64,000 bases of DNA from Blastopirellula marina (lineage in GTDB: Bacteria; Planctomycetota; Planctomycetia; Pirellulales; Pirellulaceae). The position numbers and the translations under genes are program-made. Shown piece by piece: positions 9,457 through 18,782 of this stretch. The notes under the pieces were generated by a model. That model saw nothing but the letters and a program-made list of their open reading frames with translations, ran no database searches and had not been told where the DNA came from. The stretch is taken from contig NZ_PUHY01000005.1 of assembly GCF_002967765.1 (NCBI RefSeq), positions 752,774 to 816,773 on the forward strand. The letters run 5' to 3'. The number at the start of each line of letters is the position of its first letter. Position 1 is the first letter of the stretch.

Positions 9457-10989
9457 GTGAGCAACAACAATCCCATGGCCAGCAATCCTTTCGGCGGCGA
9501 CTGCCTGCCAACCCGAGTCCCGATGTTCGCGGCAAACGGTCGTCCAACCCTGCCGTTTCCGCATCCTTGGAATTTCCAAAGGCCGATCGAGATTCTGGAA
9601 ACCTATTTCTGGGATGCCGATCAAGAGACTGGCCCAGGGCGGCACAATCGCTACTTTCAATGCCTCGGCCTAGATCCCGTTCTCGTCACGCGCGATCCCG
9701 GCGTCATCCGTGCAATCTTGACGACGACCGGTGATCGCGAAGGACAGTTCGAGCGTGACACGCTGCCGTCGACCGGCATCGCGCGGGCGACCGGTGAAGA
9801 CACACTGCTATTCGGCAACGGCGTGATGTGGCGGCGGCAGCGAAAGGCATCGGCCGCTCCGTTCGGCAAGACCGCCTTGTTCCAAGTCGAGATCTTTGAA
9901 GACTTCTCCGACACGCTGCGCAAGACGGTTCGCGAGCGGCTACTCCTCTTGCGACAACACCTGGCCGAAACTGGCCAGCAGCAGCTGCAGCTTGAGATCG
10001 AGCCAGAGATCAAAACGCTGATGCTCGAGATGCTGGTCACCTGCTTCTTTGGAGCAAACATCGAGTACCGCGAACTGCGTGATCACTATACCCCTGCCCT
10101 CCAGCGGGTGATTGATCACATAGTGCAAGACACGGTGACGAATCGAATGAACTTGTCACGCGGATTCCTGGCCCGCTTCAGTCGTCGCTACGCCCAGGCC
10201 GATCGTGATTTCCAGGCGTTTGAAGATCTGACCGATCGCGTCGTGGCAGCACGTGCGACCGGCAAAGGATTGTGGAGCAAGTTCCGCACCGAGGCATCGG
10301 ACGAAGCGATTCGCAGCAACATCAAGGTCTTCCTGGCAGGTGCACTGGAGGCCACGACCTCGTACGCGACGTGGGCCATCTCGCATCTGGCTCGTAACGA
10401 AGCCTGGCAAGCGAGGATCTTTGCCGAGGTGGGACCGATGTCGAAGTTTTCGCCAGAGAACCTCGCATCGGCCGGTAGTTTGAACGCTGCTTTGGAGGAA
10501 ACGCTGCGGTTGACTCCGTCGCTCTATTTTCTGCCGCGCAAGGCAACCGCGGCCACCAAGGTGGAAACTTCCGATGGCCGCGTGATGGAGATCCCACAAG
10601 GAACGCACATCTTGCTCGACGTGTGGCACGCCAACCGTCATGCCGATCATTGGGGCGAAGCGGTCACTGGCTTCCCGGCCGACCAATACGCGCCGGAGCG
10701 ATGGGAGAAACTGGTCGAAGACAAATCACGCTCGAAAGAGTTCCTCCATTTCGGCTTCGGCCATGGCGCCCGCGTATGTCCGGGTAAGCATCTCGGTCAG
10801 TTGGAAGTCGCGCTGGTCGTCGGAGCGTTCGTCAAGCTGTTCCACTTCCAAGCGGTGAACCAGGCCAACCCCGTGAAAGCAGGCGTTTCGACAAAGCCAG
10901 CCGATGGGACGTTGGTTACGATCAGCCTCCGCGAACCTTCGGCAGGGATGGAGAATTTGGATCCGCTCTCTACCGCGGTGACTGAGTAG
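9457..10989 (+). CDS. Cytochrome P450
   Basis: A 510-residue soluble P450. The heme-binding loop FGFGHGARVCPGKH is at ~432-445 with the thiolate Cys at 441. The helix-K ExxR is at 348-351 (ETLR), and the helix-I region is present but atypical (VFLAGALEATTSYATW, with ALEATT where AGxDT is usual). No signal peptide or membrane anchor is seen. The GTG at 9457 is the first start; an ATG at 9475 is possible. No ferredoxin or reductase gene is adjacent, so the electron donor is elsewhere. The divergent GH3-type adenylase suggests oxidation and then conjugation of an acyl substrate. Confidence 0.93.
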   Translation: MSNNNPMASNPFGGDCLPTRVPMFAANGRPTLPFPHPWNFQRPIEILETYFWDADQETGPGRHNRYFQCLGLDPVLVTRDPGVIRAILTTTGDREGQFERDTLPSTGIARATGEDTLLFGNGVMWRRQRKASAAPFGKTALFQVEIFEDFSDTLRKTVRERLLLLRQHLAETGQQQLQLEIEPEIKTLMLEMLVTCFFGANIEYRELRDHYTPALQRVIDHIVQDTVTNRMNLSRGFLARFSRRYAQADRDFQAFEDLTDRVVAARATGKGLWSKFRTEASDEAIRSNIKVFLAGALEATTSYATWAISHLARNEAWQARIFAEVGPMSKFSPENLASAGSLNAALEETLRLTPSLYFLPRKATAATKVETSDGRVMEIPQGTHILLDVWHANRHADHWGEAVTGFPADQYAPERWEKLVEDKSRSKEFLHFGFGHGARVCPGKHLGQLEVALVVGAFVKLFHFQAVNQANPVKAGVSTKPADGTLVTISLREPSAGMENLDPLSTAVTE

Positions 10990-11032
10990 CAGAGGTATCA
11001 CATGCGCTTCCCTTACGTGGAGTTCTTGTTTC

Positions 11033-11137
11033 ATGGAAGATTTGAATCATCCTAAGGTTCAACCCTATTCCCGCGATATTGGCGTTCGGTATGGCTTGGA
11101 GCTCAAGTTTCTCGATTTCATCGAGGCCACCGACTAG
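11033..11137 (+). pseudogene. Short fragment in frame with the next gene
   Basis: A 34-codon frame (starts MEDLNHP, ends FLDFIEATD) terminated by TAG at 11135-11137. It is in exactly the same frame as the gene at 11174, with 12 codons between. It may be the original N-terminus cut off by a nonsense change, or an independent peptide. No family is recognised. Confidence 0.35.
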
Positions 11138-11173
11138 CCTAGATGTTTTCGATACCGAGTCGAAGATGCGGAA

Positions 11174-11524
11174 ATGGCTTGGACCTGTCATGTGCCTGAG
11201 AAGTTTGACGCCGCCTACCCGTTGTGGAGTACCAACGGTGATCACACGTTACTCTTGGTGAGTAACGAAGAGATCTGGTTTGGTAAGGGATGGCACGATC
11301 ATCCGGCGATGGAAATGATCTCCCGGACTTCTCAAGGGCTGCTCGTCAATCTCTTCATTGCCGTCATCGAATCGGAGTTATCCGACGACGAGTTAAAAAG
11401 TGCTGCCCAATTCGCTGGCTTCCGCTATTTGAAGGAAACGCTCACTTTGGTCGATACCGAACATCAGAATTGGAAGGAAGCAGTCGAGCAATTTATCGCC
11501 GACATCGACGCTCAAAACTGTTGA
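11174..11524 (+). CDS. Small hypothetical protein
   Basis: 116 residues, no export signal, starting MAWTCHV. Contains WFGKGWHDHPAMEM, a His/Asp-rich stretch, and a C-terminal amphipathic half. No known family is recognised. The reading frame continues upstream without shift to a short open stretch beginning at 11033, separated by one TAG, so the present start may be secondary. It is followed by a strong hairpin at 11570-11604 that it shares with the convergent gene. Confidence 0.55.
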   Translation: MAWTCHVPEKFDAAYPLWSTNGDHTLLLVSNEEIWFGKGWHDHPAMEMISRTSQGLLVNLFIAVIESELSDDELKSAAQFAGFRYLKETLTLVDTEHQNWKEAVEQFIADIDAQNC

Positions 11525-11569
11525 ACTGATAACCCATCACCTACCAATCGACGAAGCTAGAAGAAAAGA

Positions 11570-11604
11570 CCCGTTGCATCACACTCAGTGCGTGATGCAA
11601 CGGG
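11570..11604. terminator. Strong convergent terminator hairpin
   Basis: A perfect 13-base-pair stem (CCCGTTGCATCAC / GTGATGCAACGGG) with a nine-base loop. On the minus strand it is followed by TCTTTTCTTCT, so it mainly terminates the glucoamylase-like gene; it may also stop plus-strand readthrough. Confidence 0.85.
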
Positions 11605-11628
11605 CTCCACGGAATCGATGGGGGTTCA

Positions 11629-12990
11629 TCAGTTGCTCGTCAGAAGTGAGGGGCCCGCGGGCTTGAAGCCAGCGAGTTGTAGCGACCGTGTAGCGGCGGG
11701 GTGTTGCATGAATAAATCCCAGACGCCGCCCGACATCAGGTTCTCAGCCATCAATAGCGAGATCCCCGTGTCGATGCCGATTACGTCGTGGTCGACCCAG
11801 CCAGTGCTGGGATTAAACGCGTTAGTAAATCCATATCGGCCATAAACGTCGTCACCGAAGTGTGCCTTCTGATACTGAAGCGTCCGGAGAGCTTCTTCCG
11901 GCACGGCGGCCAAGCCACCGGCGGCCGCGCTGGGCACGACCGTTCCATCGATACCTCGGTCTGGCTCGACACGGTTGGGCTTATACGGTCCACCCCAGTC
12001 GCGATAACCGTTGGCACTATCGCTGCTGGTGATGCCCCACAAGTCAGGCCCGTAGTGGCCGAACTGCTGTGGGTACTTCTGGGCCAGATCGATCTGGAAA
12101 GCGAGCTGTGCCTTGTGGGCGACCACCGAGTTCTCCCAGTAGTTACGTCCCTGTGGCGAGAGGTAATTGCGGAAGTTGAAGAACGCCATCGGATATTGAT
12201 GGACGAACAGCGGCGGATAAGTGAGGTAGCGGAAGCCTTGGTAGTTGAGCTCTGGCTGTCGCTTCCACATCTTCCACGACGACGGCGGAATCGGGTTGTC
12301 TGGCGCACCGATGGCCAGCAAGGTCAAAATCAAGTGTTCGCTGAACTGATTCCATTGATGCGGAATCACACCGGTTTCGGGGAGGTAGCCCATGTGCAGG
12401 CAACCATCCTTACCCAACATCCACCGCCAATCGACGCGGCGATAAAGTTGGTCCGCCAGCGCGGTGATCTCGGAGTCTTCTTTAAACGCCATCGAAGCGG
12501 TCATCGCTCCGGCCAGCATCAGGGCCGTATCGATCGTCGATGCTTCCGATTGAAGTGCGCGGGCACCCGTCTTGATGTCGAAGAAGTGATAGACGAATCC
12601 CTTCTCATGCCCGGCGACTTCCAGCAGCGAACGCAGCATCGTACGGACGTTGGTTTGAATTGCTTCCTTAGGGGCCCAGTGGTTCCTCGCGGCGACGGCA
12701 TGGGCTGCCAGGCCGAAACCGCATGCGGCGCTACTGGCGTGTTTGCTATGTCCACTTCCATCGGCGGCGGAACGGTCGGCGACGAACTGAGTTTCTGGAT
12801 CGACTGCTTCCTGGAAATAACGGTAGCAGCGGCGTTGCATATCGCGAACGAAGTCAACGTTAGCTGATCCCAGGGCCGAAACCGTCTCGGTTTGGCCAGC
12901 AGCGTCCTCAGAATGTACCGATCGCGAGAGAAGCCCGTTCAACACCAGTGGCAACGAGAGTCCGCCCGCGAGGAATGTACGACGCTTCAT
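11629..12990 (-). CDS. Tat-exported glucoamylase-family protein
   Basis: 453 residues from the ATG at 12990, chosen because it begins a twin-arginine-like signal (MKRRTFLAGGLSLPLVLNG). An upstream in-frame ATG at 13017 adds only nine residues. The mature chain matches the putative glucoamylase family (PF10091-type alpha/alpha toroid): aromatic-rich WRWMLGKDG, the FVHQYPMAFFNFR and GYRDWGGP segments, and a late GTVVPSAAAGG. Family members are predicted to cut glucans, possibly cyclic beta-1,2-glucan. Tat export suggests a protein folded before secretion. The gene stands alone and ends at a strong hairpin. Confidence 0.85.
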   Translation of the reverse strand: MKRRTFLAGGLSLPLVLNGLLSRSVHSEDAAGQTETVSALGSANVDFVRDMQRRCYRYFQEAVDPETQFVADRSAADGSGHSKHASSAACGFGLAAHAVAARNHWAPKEAIQTNVRTMLRSLLEVAGHEKGFVYHFFDIKTGARALQSEASTIDTALMLAGAMTASMAFKEDSEITALADQLYRRVDWRWMLGKDGCLHMGYLPETGVIPHQWNQFSEHLILTLLAIGAPDNPIPPSSWKMWKRQPELNYQGFRYLTYPPLFVHQYPMAFFNFRNYLSPQGRNYWENSVVAHKAQLAFQIDLAQKYPQQFGHYGPDLWGITSSDSANGYRDWGGPYKPNRVEPDRGIDGTVVPSAAAGGLAAVPEEALRTLQYQKAHFGDDVYGRYGFTNAFNPSTGWVDHDVIGIDTGISLLMAENLMSGGVWDLFMQHPAATRSLQLAGFKPAGPSLLTSN

Positions 12991-13327
12991 GCGTACGATC
13001 CTCCGAAGTGGAAACAATGCAGGGGGGAAACGCTCTTCCTGTCGCCCGAGGCAACAAGTTACTTCGGGCGGCAGGAAACAGCGGAGAAATGGTGTTGGTT
13101 GCCCTAATCATAGACAACCGACCTATTTTCGTAAAGGGAGAAAGGCTGTGGTAATCCGCTTATTAAGGTAGAGAGTTTTCCCGGTATCCCTCTGGAGAGG
13201 TTAAAGGTCGTGTTTTCTCCAGATTTCCATTGGCGCGGTAGAGATCTGCCGTTGGAAGGACACAGCGATATTTCAAGTCTCGATCTACACTGCTGGTGCT
13301 GAAATTTCTTATCTGATCGACCTCCAG
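12991..13327. other. Intergenic region without a supported gene
   Basis: 337 bases between the glucoamylase-like gene start and the 3' end of the DUF3987 gene, both on the minus strand. It should hold the promoter of the former. No hairpin with a T tract or coding pattern that I trust is present. Confidence 0.5.
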
Positions 13328-14866
13328 TCAACGTTTTGCGCGCCGCTTGGCGGCGGGGCTGCCGCGGTAAGTGCGGGGGCCGCTGCCACGTGTGGTTGGT
13401 GGGTGCTTTCCGCGAGGTCGTGGTTCGCGAGGCTGAGAGTCACTTAAGTCGGAGTCTTCATGGCGATCGATCGCCGGAGCGGGCTTGTTATGGCAAGGCG
13501 TTCCTCGTTTTTTGGACGTCGCATTGGATGGCGAGATCGGGGTAAGGGACACGATGTGGCGTGTGCCTGGGTGTTCGGCGCCAATTTGGGAAGCCGAGGG
13601 ACGCGATGAGGAAGTTTCAGGCGGCGAAGTTGGGTGATCGCGGTGAGGTGTCTCGTAGGGCTGCTGCAATAAATCGAACATCGCGAGCGCATGCGGAAGG
13701 AAATACTGAGCGATGGCAATCGCCGACTGAAGCGTGGTGGCGGAAATTTCGGCTACGTTGCGATTGCTGATCGTGTGCAGGATGGCGGCGAGCCGGAGGG
13801 TGTTGCCAGGCAGATGATCGGCCCAGGCGGTAAGCGATTCGGGGAGGTTGCCTGAGCGAATGAGCATGGCGATTTCAGTTTGCCAGGCCTGGTAGCGTTG
13901 CCTGGCTTCGTCGCTCAAGCGAAGGGTGAAGTCGGTTTGCTGAGCGGCGAGCGAACGAATGCGTGTTTCATATTGTTGGCGAACTTCGTCTGGGATCGCG
14001 GTAGGTGACGAAGGCATTTTCCCAAACGCCGGTTCGGGCAACGCGAACAGGAACGCATCGAGCACTCCCCTGCTCCGCCGCGCGCGGCCGTGCCGCAGAC
14101 CGGCCACGGTTGATTTGGCGAACGAGCAAACGCAGCTGATTGCGGTGCGGCGGAGGGTCGTTCGTTCCCCGCCCCGTTGATCGATGGTGACCTCTTCCCC
14201 TCGATACCCTTTCCAGTAGAGCGCTTGCTGGGCGAGGCTTCGTTGTGAACGACTGCCAGAGAAGAGATCGCTGGCGGCGGTTTCTGTCGAGAAGCGCGCG
14301 ACGCGGCCGTCTTGCTCGGCCAAAATGGTATTCAACTTCGCGGTGGTGGTGTCGTCGATCAGCAGACGAGGCAGCGCCGGGACGAGGTTCTCCACGACTT
14401 GCGTGGCGAAGTCGAGGGCGGCCTGACGAAACTGTTGGTGATCGCCGGCAGCTTGCTTCTCGCGTTGGCGCAGGCGGATCTTGGCTTGTCGCAAAAGCGA
14501 TTGGGCCTGGATGCGGGGGATGCGTGCCGCTTCGATCTGCTCGGCCTCGAGCGTTTGCAGGGGCTGGCGAGCGCATTGAAAGAGGTCGGCTTCGCGGCGC
14601 AATCCAGCGGTTACGGTTGCGACGAACAGGCTGGCTGGTTGCTCGTCCCCTGCCCCGTCGGCAATGCGTACATGCCCGGCGAGCGCCGCGCTGCAAACCC
14701 CCAAACAAGTCACCGCCGCCAGATCGAGCGATGTCTGCGCGGCCGCCGACGCGGCGATTACGTAGTCGTGCAGCGGCTGTGGTAAGGCATCGATCGGGAA
14801 GCTGGATCGCGCGATAGAAGTGTTCGATTCGCACGGTGTGTGGACGAAGTTGGGGGTGATGTTCAT
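13328..14866 (-). CDS. DUF3987 family protein, degenerate
   Basis: 512 residues related to the DUF3987 (YfjI-like) family of phage and plasmid primase-associated ATPases. The family pattern is visible in LHDYVIAASAAAQTSLDLAA (residues ~32-51), the IDDTTTAKLNTILAEQDG segment and the downstream DAFLFALPE. The usual P-loop after the FVATV strand (normally a GERKS-like motif) reads AGLRREADLF here, so ATP binding is doubtful. The last ~100 residues are Ser/Pro/Arg-rich and look disordered. There is no primase, integrase or excisionase neighbour. It is probably a leftover of an integrated element; the frame remains fully open. Confidence 0.65.
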   Translation of the reverse strand: MNITPNFVHTPCESNTSIARSSFPIDALPQPLHDYVIAASAAAQTSLDLAAVTCLGVCSAALAGHVRIADGAGDEQPASLFVATVTAGLRREADLFQCARQPLQTLEAEQIEAARIPRIQAQSLLRQAKIRLRQREKQAAGDHQQFRQAALDFATQVVENLVPALPRLLIDDTTTAKLNTILAEQDGRVARFSTETAASDLFSGSRSQRSLAQQALYWKGYRGEEVTIDQRGGERTTLRRTAISCVCSFAKSTVAGLRHGRARRSRGVLDAFLFALPEPAFGKMPSSPTAIPDEVRQQYETRIRSLAAQQTDFTLRLSDEARQRYQAWQTEIAMLIRSGNLPESLTAWADHLPGNTLRLAAILHTISNRNVAEISATTLQSAIAIAQYFLPHALAMFDLLQQPYETPHRDHPTSPPETSSSRPSASQIGAEHPGTRHIVSLTPISPSNATSKKRGTPCHNKPAPAIDRHEDSDLSDSQPREPRPRGKHPPTTRGSGPRTYRGSPAAKRRAKR

Positions 14867-15128
14867 GGCGAAGCTCCCGCGGATGTGATCGATGGAATCT
14901 TGGTTGGCGGGGACATTGTGGGCGAAAATGTGTACACTTGTCCAGTTTTATTTTCGACGAAATCAGGATGGGAGAAATCGCCGAATTCGCGGGCAAAACG
15001 GGTCTTTCAGAAAAGTTTCAAGATGTTTGGCCGCTAGGGATGCTGGCACTCGCTGGGATTGATAGCGAGACACTCACCGGCCAACCAACGGCCAAAACAT
15101 TTCCCACCCAATCGTTGGAGACAGACCC

Positions 15129-15548
15129 ATGAAACGCATTACTTCCCTGCTGCTTGTTGCTGTTGCTTTCGCCGCCATCACCAGCCAAGTCAGTGCCAAA
15201 GACTTGAAGTTGGGCCCGATTCAAATCGACATCCCTGGTTGGTGCCCACCGAACCCAGGCCAAGGCGAGCGACCAGCGACCCGCTATCGCGTCACGCTGT
15301 ATCATCCGCTGAGCGGAGGCGTTGTTTGGTCAAGCATTGCTACCTCGCGAGCCGATGCCGATCGCATCGCCAATAACTATCGCCGCCAGCACTGGAAGAT
15401 CTGGAAGTACAACGGCATCGGCGAACCAACGCACTCGAAGCAGTTTGGCAGTTACTCGGCCGCGGATCGCTACAAGCCGAAGTTCAAAATCTTGGGCATC
15501 AACAAGCAATACGTCCGAGCCGGTCGCGTCAGCATGCAACGGATTTAA
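15129..15548 (+). CDS. Small secreted basic protein
   Basis: 139 residues with a clear signal peptide (residues 1-23, ending VSAK). The mature part is strongly basic, with a WCPPNPGQG motif and repeated aromatic/basic residues in the C-terminal half (HWKIWKYNG, YKPKFKILG). No family is recognised. A near-perfect intrinsic terminator follows 24 bases after the stop, so this is a monocistronic and probably well-expressed gene. Confidence 0.75.
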   Translation: MKRITSLLLVAVAFAAITSQVSAKDLKLGPIQIDIPGWCPPNPGQGERPATRYRVTLYHPLSGGVVWSSIATSRADADRIANNYRRQHWKIWKYNGIGEPTHSKQFGSYSAADRYKPKFKILGINKQYVRAGRVSMQRI

Positions 15549-15571
15549 GAAGTCGAGACCAATGTAAAATC

Positions 15572-15607
15572 AAAAGGGGCATGTCCTTCAGGGCATGCCC
15601 CTTTTTT
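15572..15607 (+). terminator. Intrinsic terminator
   Basis: A stem GGGGCATG / CATGCCCC (extended by A/T pairs) with a ten-base loop and a run of six T. Textbook Rho-independent terminator for the small secreted gene. Confidence 0.93.
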
Positions 15608-16034
15608 CGTTCTTGTTGCGTTCCGCGAAAGCAGCGCGAGCACTGGTTACGGGTTGGCGATTGATTATCGTTGAGGCTTGACCTAGCCTACGGTAATTAA
15701 AAGATTCGTTGGCTGGGACACGCCCGGCGATTTCAGTCCGCGGTCAGCAGACCATTCGGTGGAGTGCGTCTGGGGAGTGCGTCGATTAGCCATCTTGAAG
15801 TGATTTCGGTCGCTGGTTTGGCTTCGTTGAATCTTGACCCAGCCCATGCAACTGTGCATCAAAACAAAGAGATACGTCATCCCTGGAGCAGGCTCAAGGA
15901 CAACGCACAGTCATCGGAAATGACCAACAGGGGATTTATGGATCATGGAAGAAGAAATGCAATGTTACCAAGGATGAATACTCTCTTCATGGTAAGATGA
16001 ACGATGACCCAACAGAGTCAAAAGGAGAGCGTTT
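15608..16034. other. Intergenic region, no supported gene
   Basis: 427 bases. Short frames on both strands have no start signal or recognisable content. The last 15 bases hold a strong AAAGGAG for the next gene. A minus-strand frame ending near 15683 has protein-like composition (STEWSADRGLKSPGVSQP), but I cannot support it. Confidence 0.4.
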
Positions 16035-17338
16035 ATGACATGTTGTCTGAGAACATCAATTACAAACACTTGCTTATTCAAGGTAATTGAATTCAAGTGC
16101 ACGCCAGGTGCATTGTCGCGATCTATTAAGGTCATGAGTCTGACACTGCTCTTAATCGTCTCTTGGAATGTAGACAGAGCCTCCGCCTGTGATTTCGAAT
16201 CCGGCGAACGTATCACTTTCAAAGACTCTGAAGGTGCGATTGTCATTTGCTCAGGTTTTGGCATCCGAAAATTTCCCTGCTTGGAAAATCAGGCAATTGC
16301 CTTTGAACTTGAACAACGCTGGCTCCCAGTCGAAAAAGAACTGAATATCGTCTCCGTACTGCGAGAAAAGAAAAGCAAGCAGTGTTATTTTTTTATGATC
16401 GATGATTCCGGCAAGCACTTTCTCGGACTAAATGGTGAACTCGTCCTGGCGAAGGTAGATGCCGACACGTGTCAAGAACTCTGGCGGATCAGAACTGGCG
16501 TCCACGTGGGAAAATTAGAGGGGAAGAACATCAGCAGCGTGCTGGGCAGTTCACTGGAAGACGATACCTTGAACGTGTTCGTCGTGCACTTTATCGATTC
16601 GACGCGACTATGCGAACTGCATATTCTCCAATTCTCGGCGATCACGGGAAAACTGGGACCAGAGCAGATCGTTGAATCACACTCAATGAGTTATCCAGAC
16701 GAAGCCAGCTTACACTATACTTTCGCCTCAGAGGAATCATGCGTTCGCGACGACGCATTTATTGTCAGGGTTTTTCAGTTACGCGATGACGCTAAGGAAG
16801 ACATCGCACGCCCCTGGATGATGACGTGCGTGGTCGAACAAGTGGAAGGCGGTGGAAGCTGCAAGATGTCCAGCATTTTTCAGATGTGCATAAGGTGCTT
16901 CCTTTAGCCGATGGCAATTTCCTGGCGTTCTTGAAAGTAGGTAGACTCGAAGGCCGACTGGCTGTCCTCGACCCGACCGGCAGCATTATCCCGTGGAAGT
17001 CACCGCTTCCTGACGGACTCGCCGAATTCGGTCGATTCGAAGAGACTTTTCTCGACTTGGGGGAAGATGATTCCATTGTTGTGCGTGGAGAGTGCAGAAC
17101 TGCCATTTCCTGGTGCAAGTTCAAACTGGCCTACCGTGACGGTAAGGCCGAGATTGCTGAGAAATCACCAATCTATTCTGCCAAATCCGACTTAGACACC
17201 GAATGGGCGTTTGAGAACAACTTTCTTCCAATCTGGTCCGGTATTCCGTTTCAACTGGACGGCCATGTTTACGGCCTTGGCTTCCTAAATGTAAGCCGCA
17301 AATTCGCATTAGAGCGATTTGTTCCTATTAACCAATGA
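16035..17338 (+). pseudogene. Secreted hypothetical protein interrupted by a frameshift
   Basis: The first 16035-16850 read in one frame. The protein then continues in another frame to 17338, where LQDVQHFSDVHKVLPLADG follows naturally on the preceding sequence. The switch lies in GGCGGTGGAAG around 16850-16858 and fits loss of one base. The joined product would be ~434 residues. The start ATG at 16035 has AAAGGAG seven to eight bases upstream. An internal ATG at 16134 would give a cleaner signal peptide (MSLTLLLIVSW). The protein looks like a secreted beta-propeller-like or repeat protein, with no named family. This could be a recent pseudogene, a programmed shift, or a sequencing error. Confidence 0.7.
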
Positions 17339-17500
17339 GGGCGTAAGTCTGTAAATGATCGTGCGTCCAGATTCGTTGTCTGGCTGCCGTGAGCCTGCAG
17401 CGCTCGCTTGTTTCCCTGAGGAACTGGGAGATTCAAATGGGTTGTCTGGCTGGCTGCTCGAACGATCGGGCATGTCGGGTGTTTCTTGAATGGCAATCGC

Positions 17501-17725
17501 TTAATCACCACTCGGTGTCCAGAAGGCAAACACGACGCACGCTGCGACCAGGAGGAATTGGGCCGTGATGCAGGTCCAGTAAAGGATTGGCGAACCTTCT
17601 TTGGTGACGCTGAACCAGGCCCACCAAGGGAAGATGCTGACTGTGTTGGTTTTGTGTCGGGTGAGGTCGTTGATCGTGGCCACCAGAACCAGCGCCGCCC
17701 CGCCGAGCCAAAAGAGGATATACAT
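17501..17725 (-). CDS. Small two-helix membrane protein
   Basis: 74 residues with two hydrophobic segments (~residues 2-18 and ~46-67) separated by a basic loop with a Trp-rich FPWWAWF. It lies 30 bases downstream of the secreted gene at 17756 and is probably cotranscribed. No family is recognised. Confidence 0.6.
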   Translation of the reverse strand: MYILFWLGGAALVLVATINDLTRHKTNTVSIFPWWAWFSVTKEGSPILYWTCITAQFLLVAACVVFAFWTPSGD

Positions 17726-17755
17726 AGGATGGTTATCCTTGTTGGGTATTGGCGG

Positions 17756-18244
17756 CTACCGCTTGACCCAAGTCAGCATGATGTGCGTCTTCGGATCAGA
17801 TTTGGCGCGGCTGAGAACCAGCGTGACCACATGTTCTTCGTCGACCTTAGTCAGCGTAATCAGGCGAACGTCGCGTGGTGGCGATTTACCGTTGTCGACG
17901 GTTCCTTGCTTGGAATCGTCGTTGGAAATGAACCCTTTGACGAGCTTGGCCGATGTCAGCCCGGCGGTCTGGTCGCTATCGCTGCCGAGCTTGCCTCCGA
18001 ACTGCTTCTCGTAGTACACCAACACCTTATCGAAGGAGTCAGGCGTCAGAAGGATCACCGTGCCCATTTCCTCGGTGGTCTTCGTGGTGAAGAAGGGTTT
18101 CTCGGTTACCGATTCGCTCCCGAAGTTGTGAGACTTGGGATACTGGAGCGATTTAGGAAGCTCGGCCTGAACCGTCGAGATCAGGAAGAGGGTAAGCAAA
18201 CCCGTAGAAAGCAAGGTCGCGCTGCGCATGAGTAGAGACATCAT
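17756..18244 (-). CDS. Small secreted hypothetical protein
   Basis: 162 residues with an N-terminal signal peptide (ending VQAE near residue 28). The mature chain is Ser/Thr/Lys-rich, with DSFDKVLVYYEKQFG and a C-terminal strand pattern (EEHVVTLVLSRAK). This resembles planctomycete periplasmic proteins that monitor a ligand, but no family can be named. It is the first gene of a two-gene minus-strand unit with the membrane protein at 17501. Confidence 0.7.
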   Translation of the reverse strand: MMSLLMRSATLLSTGLLTLFLISTVQAELPKSLQYPKSHNFGSESVTEKPFFTTKTTEEMGTVILLTPDSFDKVLVYYEKQFGGKLGSDSDQTAGLTSAKLVKGFISNDDSKQGTVDNGKSPPRDVRLITLTKVDEEHVVTLVLSRAKSDPKTHIMLTWVKR

Positions 18245-18782
18245 TCGCTCCTCGATCGATTGAGTAGATTACGCCCCGTTGCTAAAGATGGTAGCAGCCT
18301 GGCGGCGCGTTCGCGAGCAAAAACTGCAAGTCCCCTTCCGGGACGCGCGATTGCGGCAGGAAACCATAGAGATCTCGAAGATAAATAGCTTGCACAGATG
18401 AACCACGTTCGAATCGATTTCCTTCCGCATCATTCACCCCAGTGTCCATCGTGTTCACATGGTTTCCGGGGTAAGCCACTTTTCTGAAATCCGCCTGGGA
18501 TCCCAAGAGGAAAGGATTCGCTTGACGGGCAACAGATTGGGTTGGGCGATCTGAGTTTCCGGGTCGGTTACGGCAATCGAATCACCTTCATTCGATCTGG
18601 ACCCTGGTATGCTGAGTCATCTTGATTGGTCGATCAAGCAGGATACAGCCTGACTTGTGGGAACCTGCCTGTGAAGCGGCAGGATTGAGCTTGGTGATCC
18701 ACGCCGCGAGAGGTATAGTTCGCGCACCCAATCGGGTGTTTGTGCTAGCAGTGGCCGGCTTCGTTGCTTCGGGGGAAGTGAA
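18245..18782. other. Intergenic region, possible gene remnant
   Basis: 538 bases between a divergent pair of transcription units. The minus strand at 18282-18506 is open with protein-like content (for example SVQAIYLRDLYGFLPQSR), but it has only a TTG start and no upstream continuation. It may be the tail of a lost gene. The right part must contain the promoter of the 18783 gene. A short CCTGCC/GGCAGG hairpin at 18664-18683 lacks a T run. Confidence 0.35.

Noticed and set aside
11788-12867. 359-codon plus-strand frame
   Set aside because: Antisense to the glucoamylase-like gene; no recognised content.
13968-14996. 342-codon minus-strand frame overlapping the DUF3987 gene
   Set aside because: Arg/Pro-rich shadow of a real frame in a GC-rich stretch.
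17486-18235. 249-codon plus-strand frame
   Set aside because: Antisense to two genes with signal peptide or membrane segments; composition fits the minus strand.
18282-18506. 74-codon minus-strand frame
   Set aside because: Protein-like, but only a TTG start and no upstream part; noted as possible remnant only.
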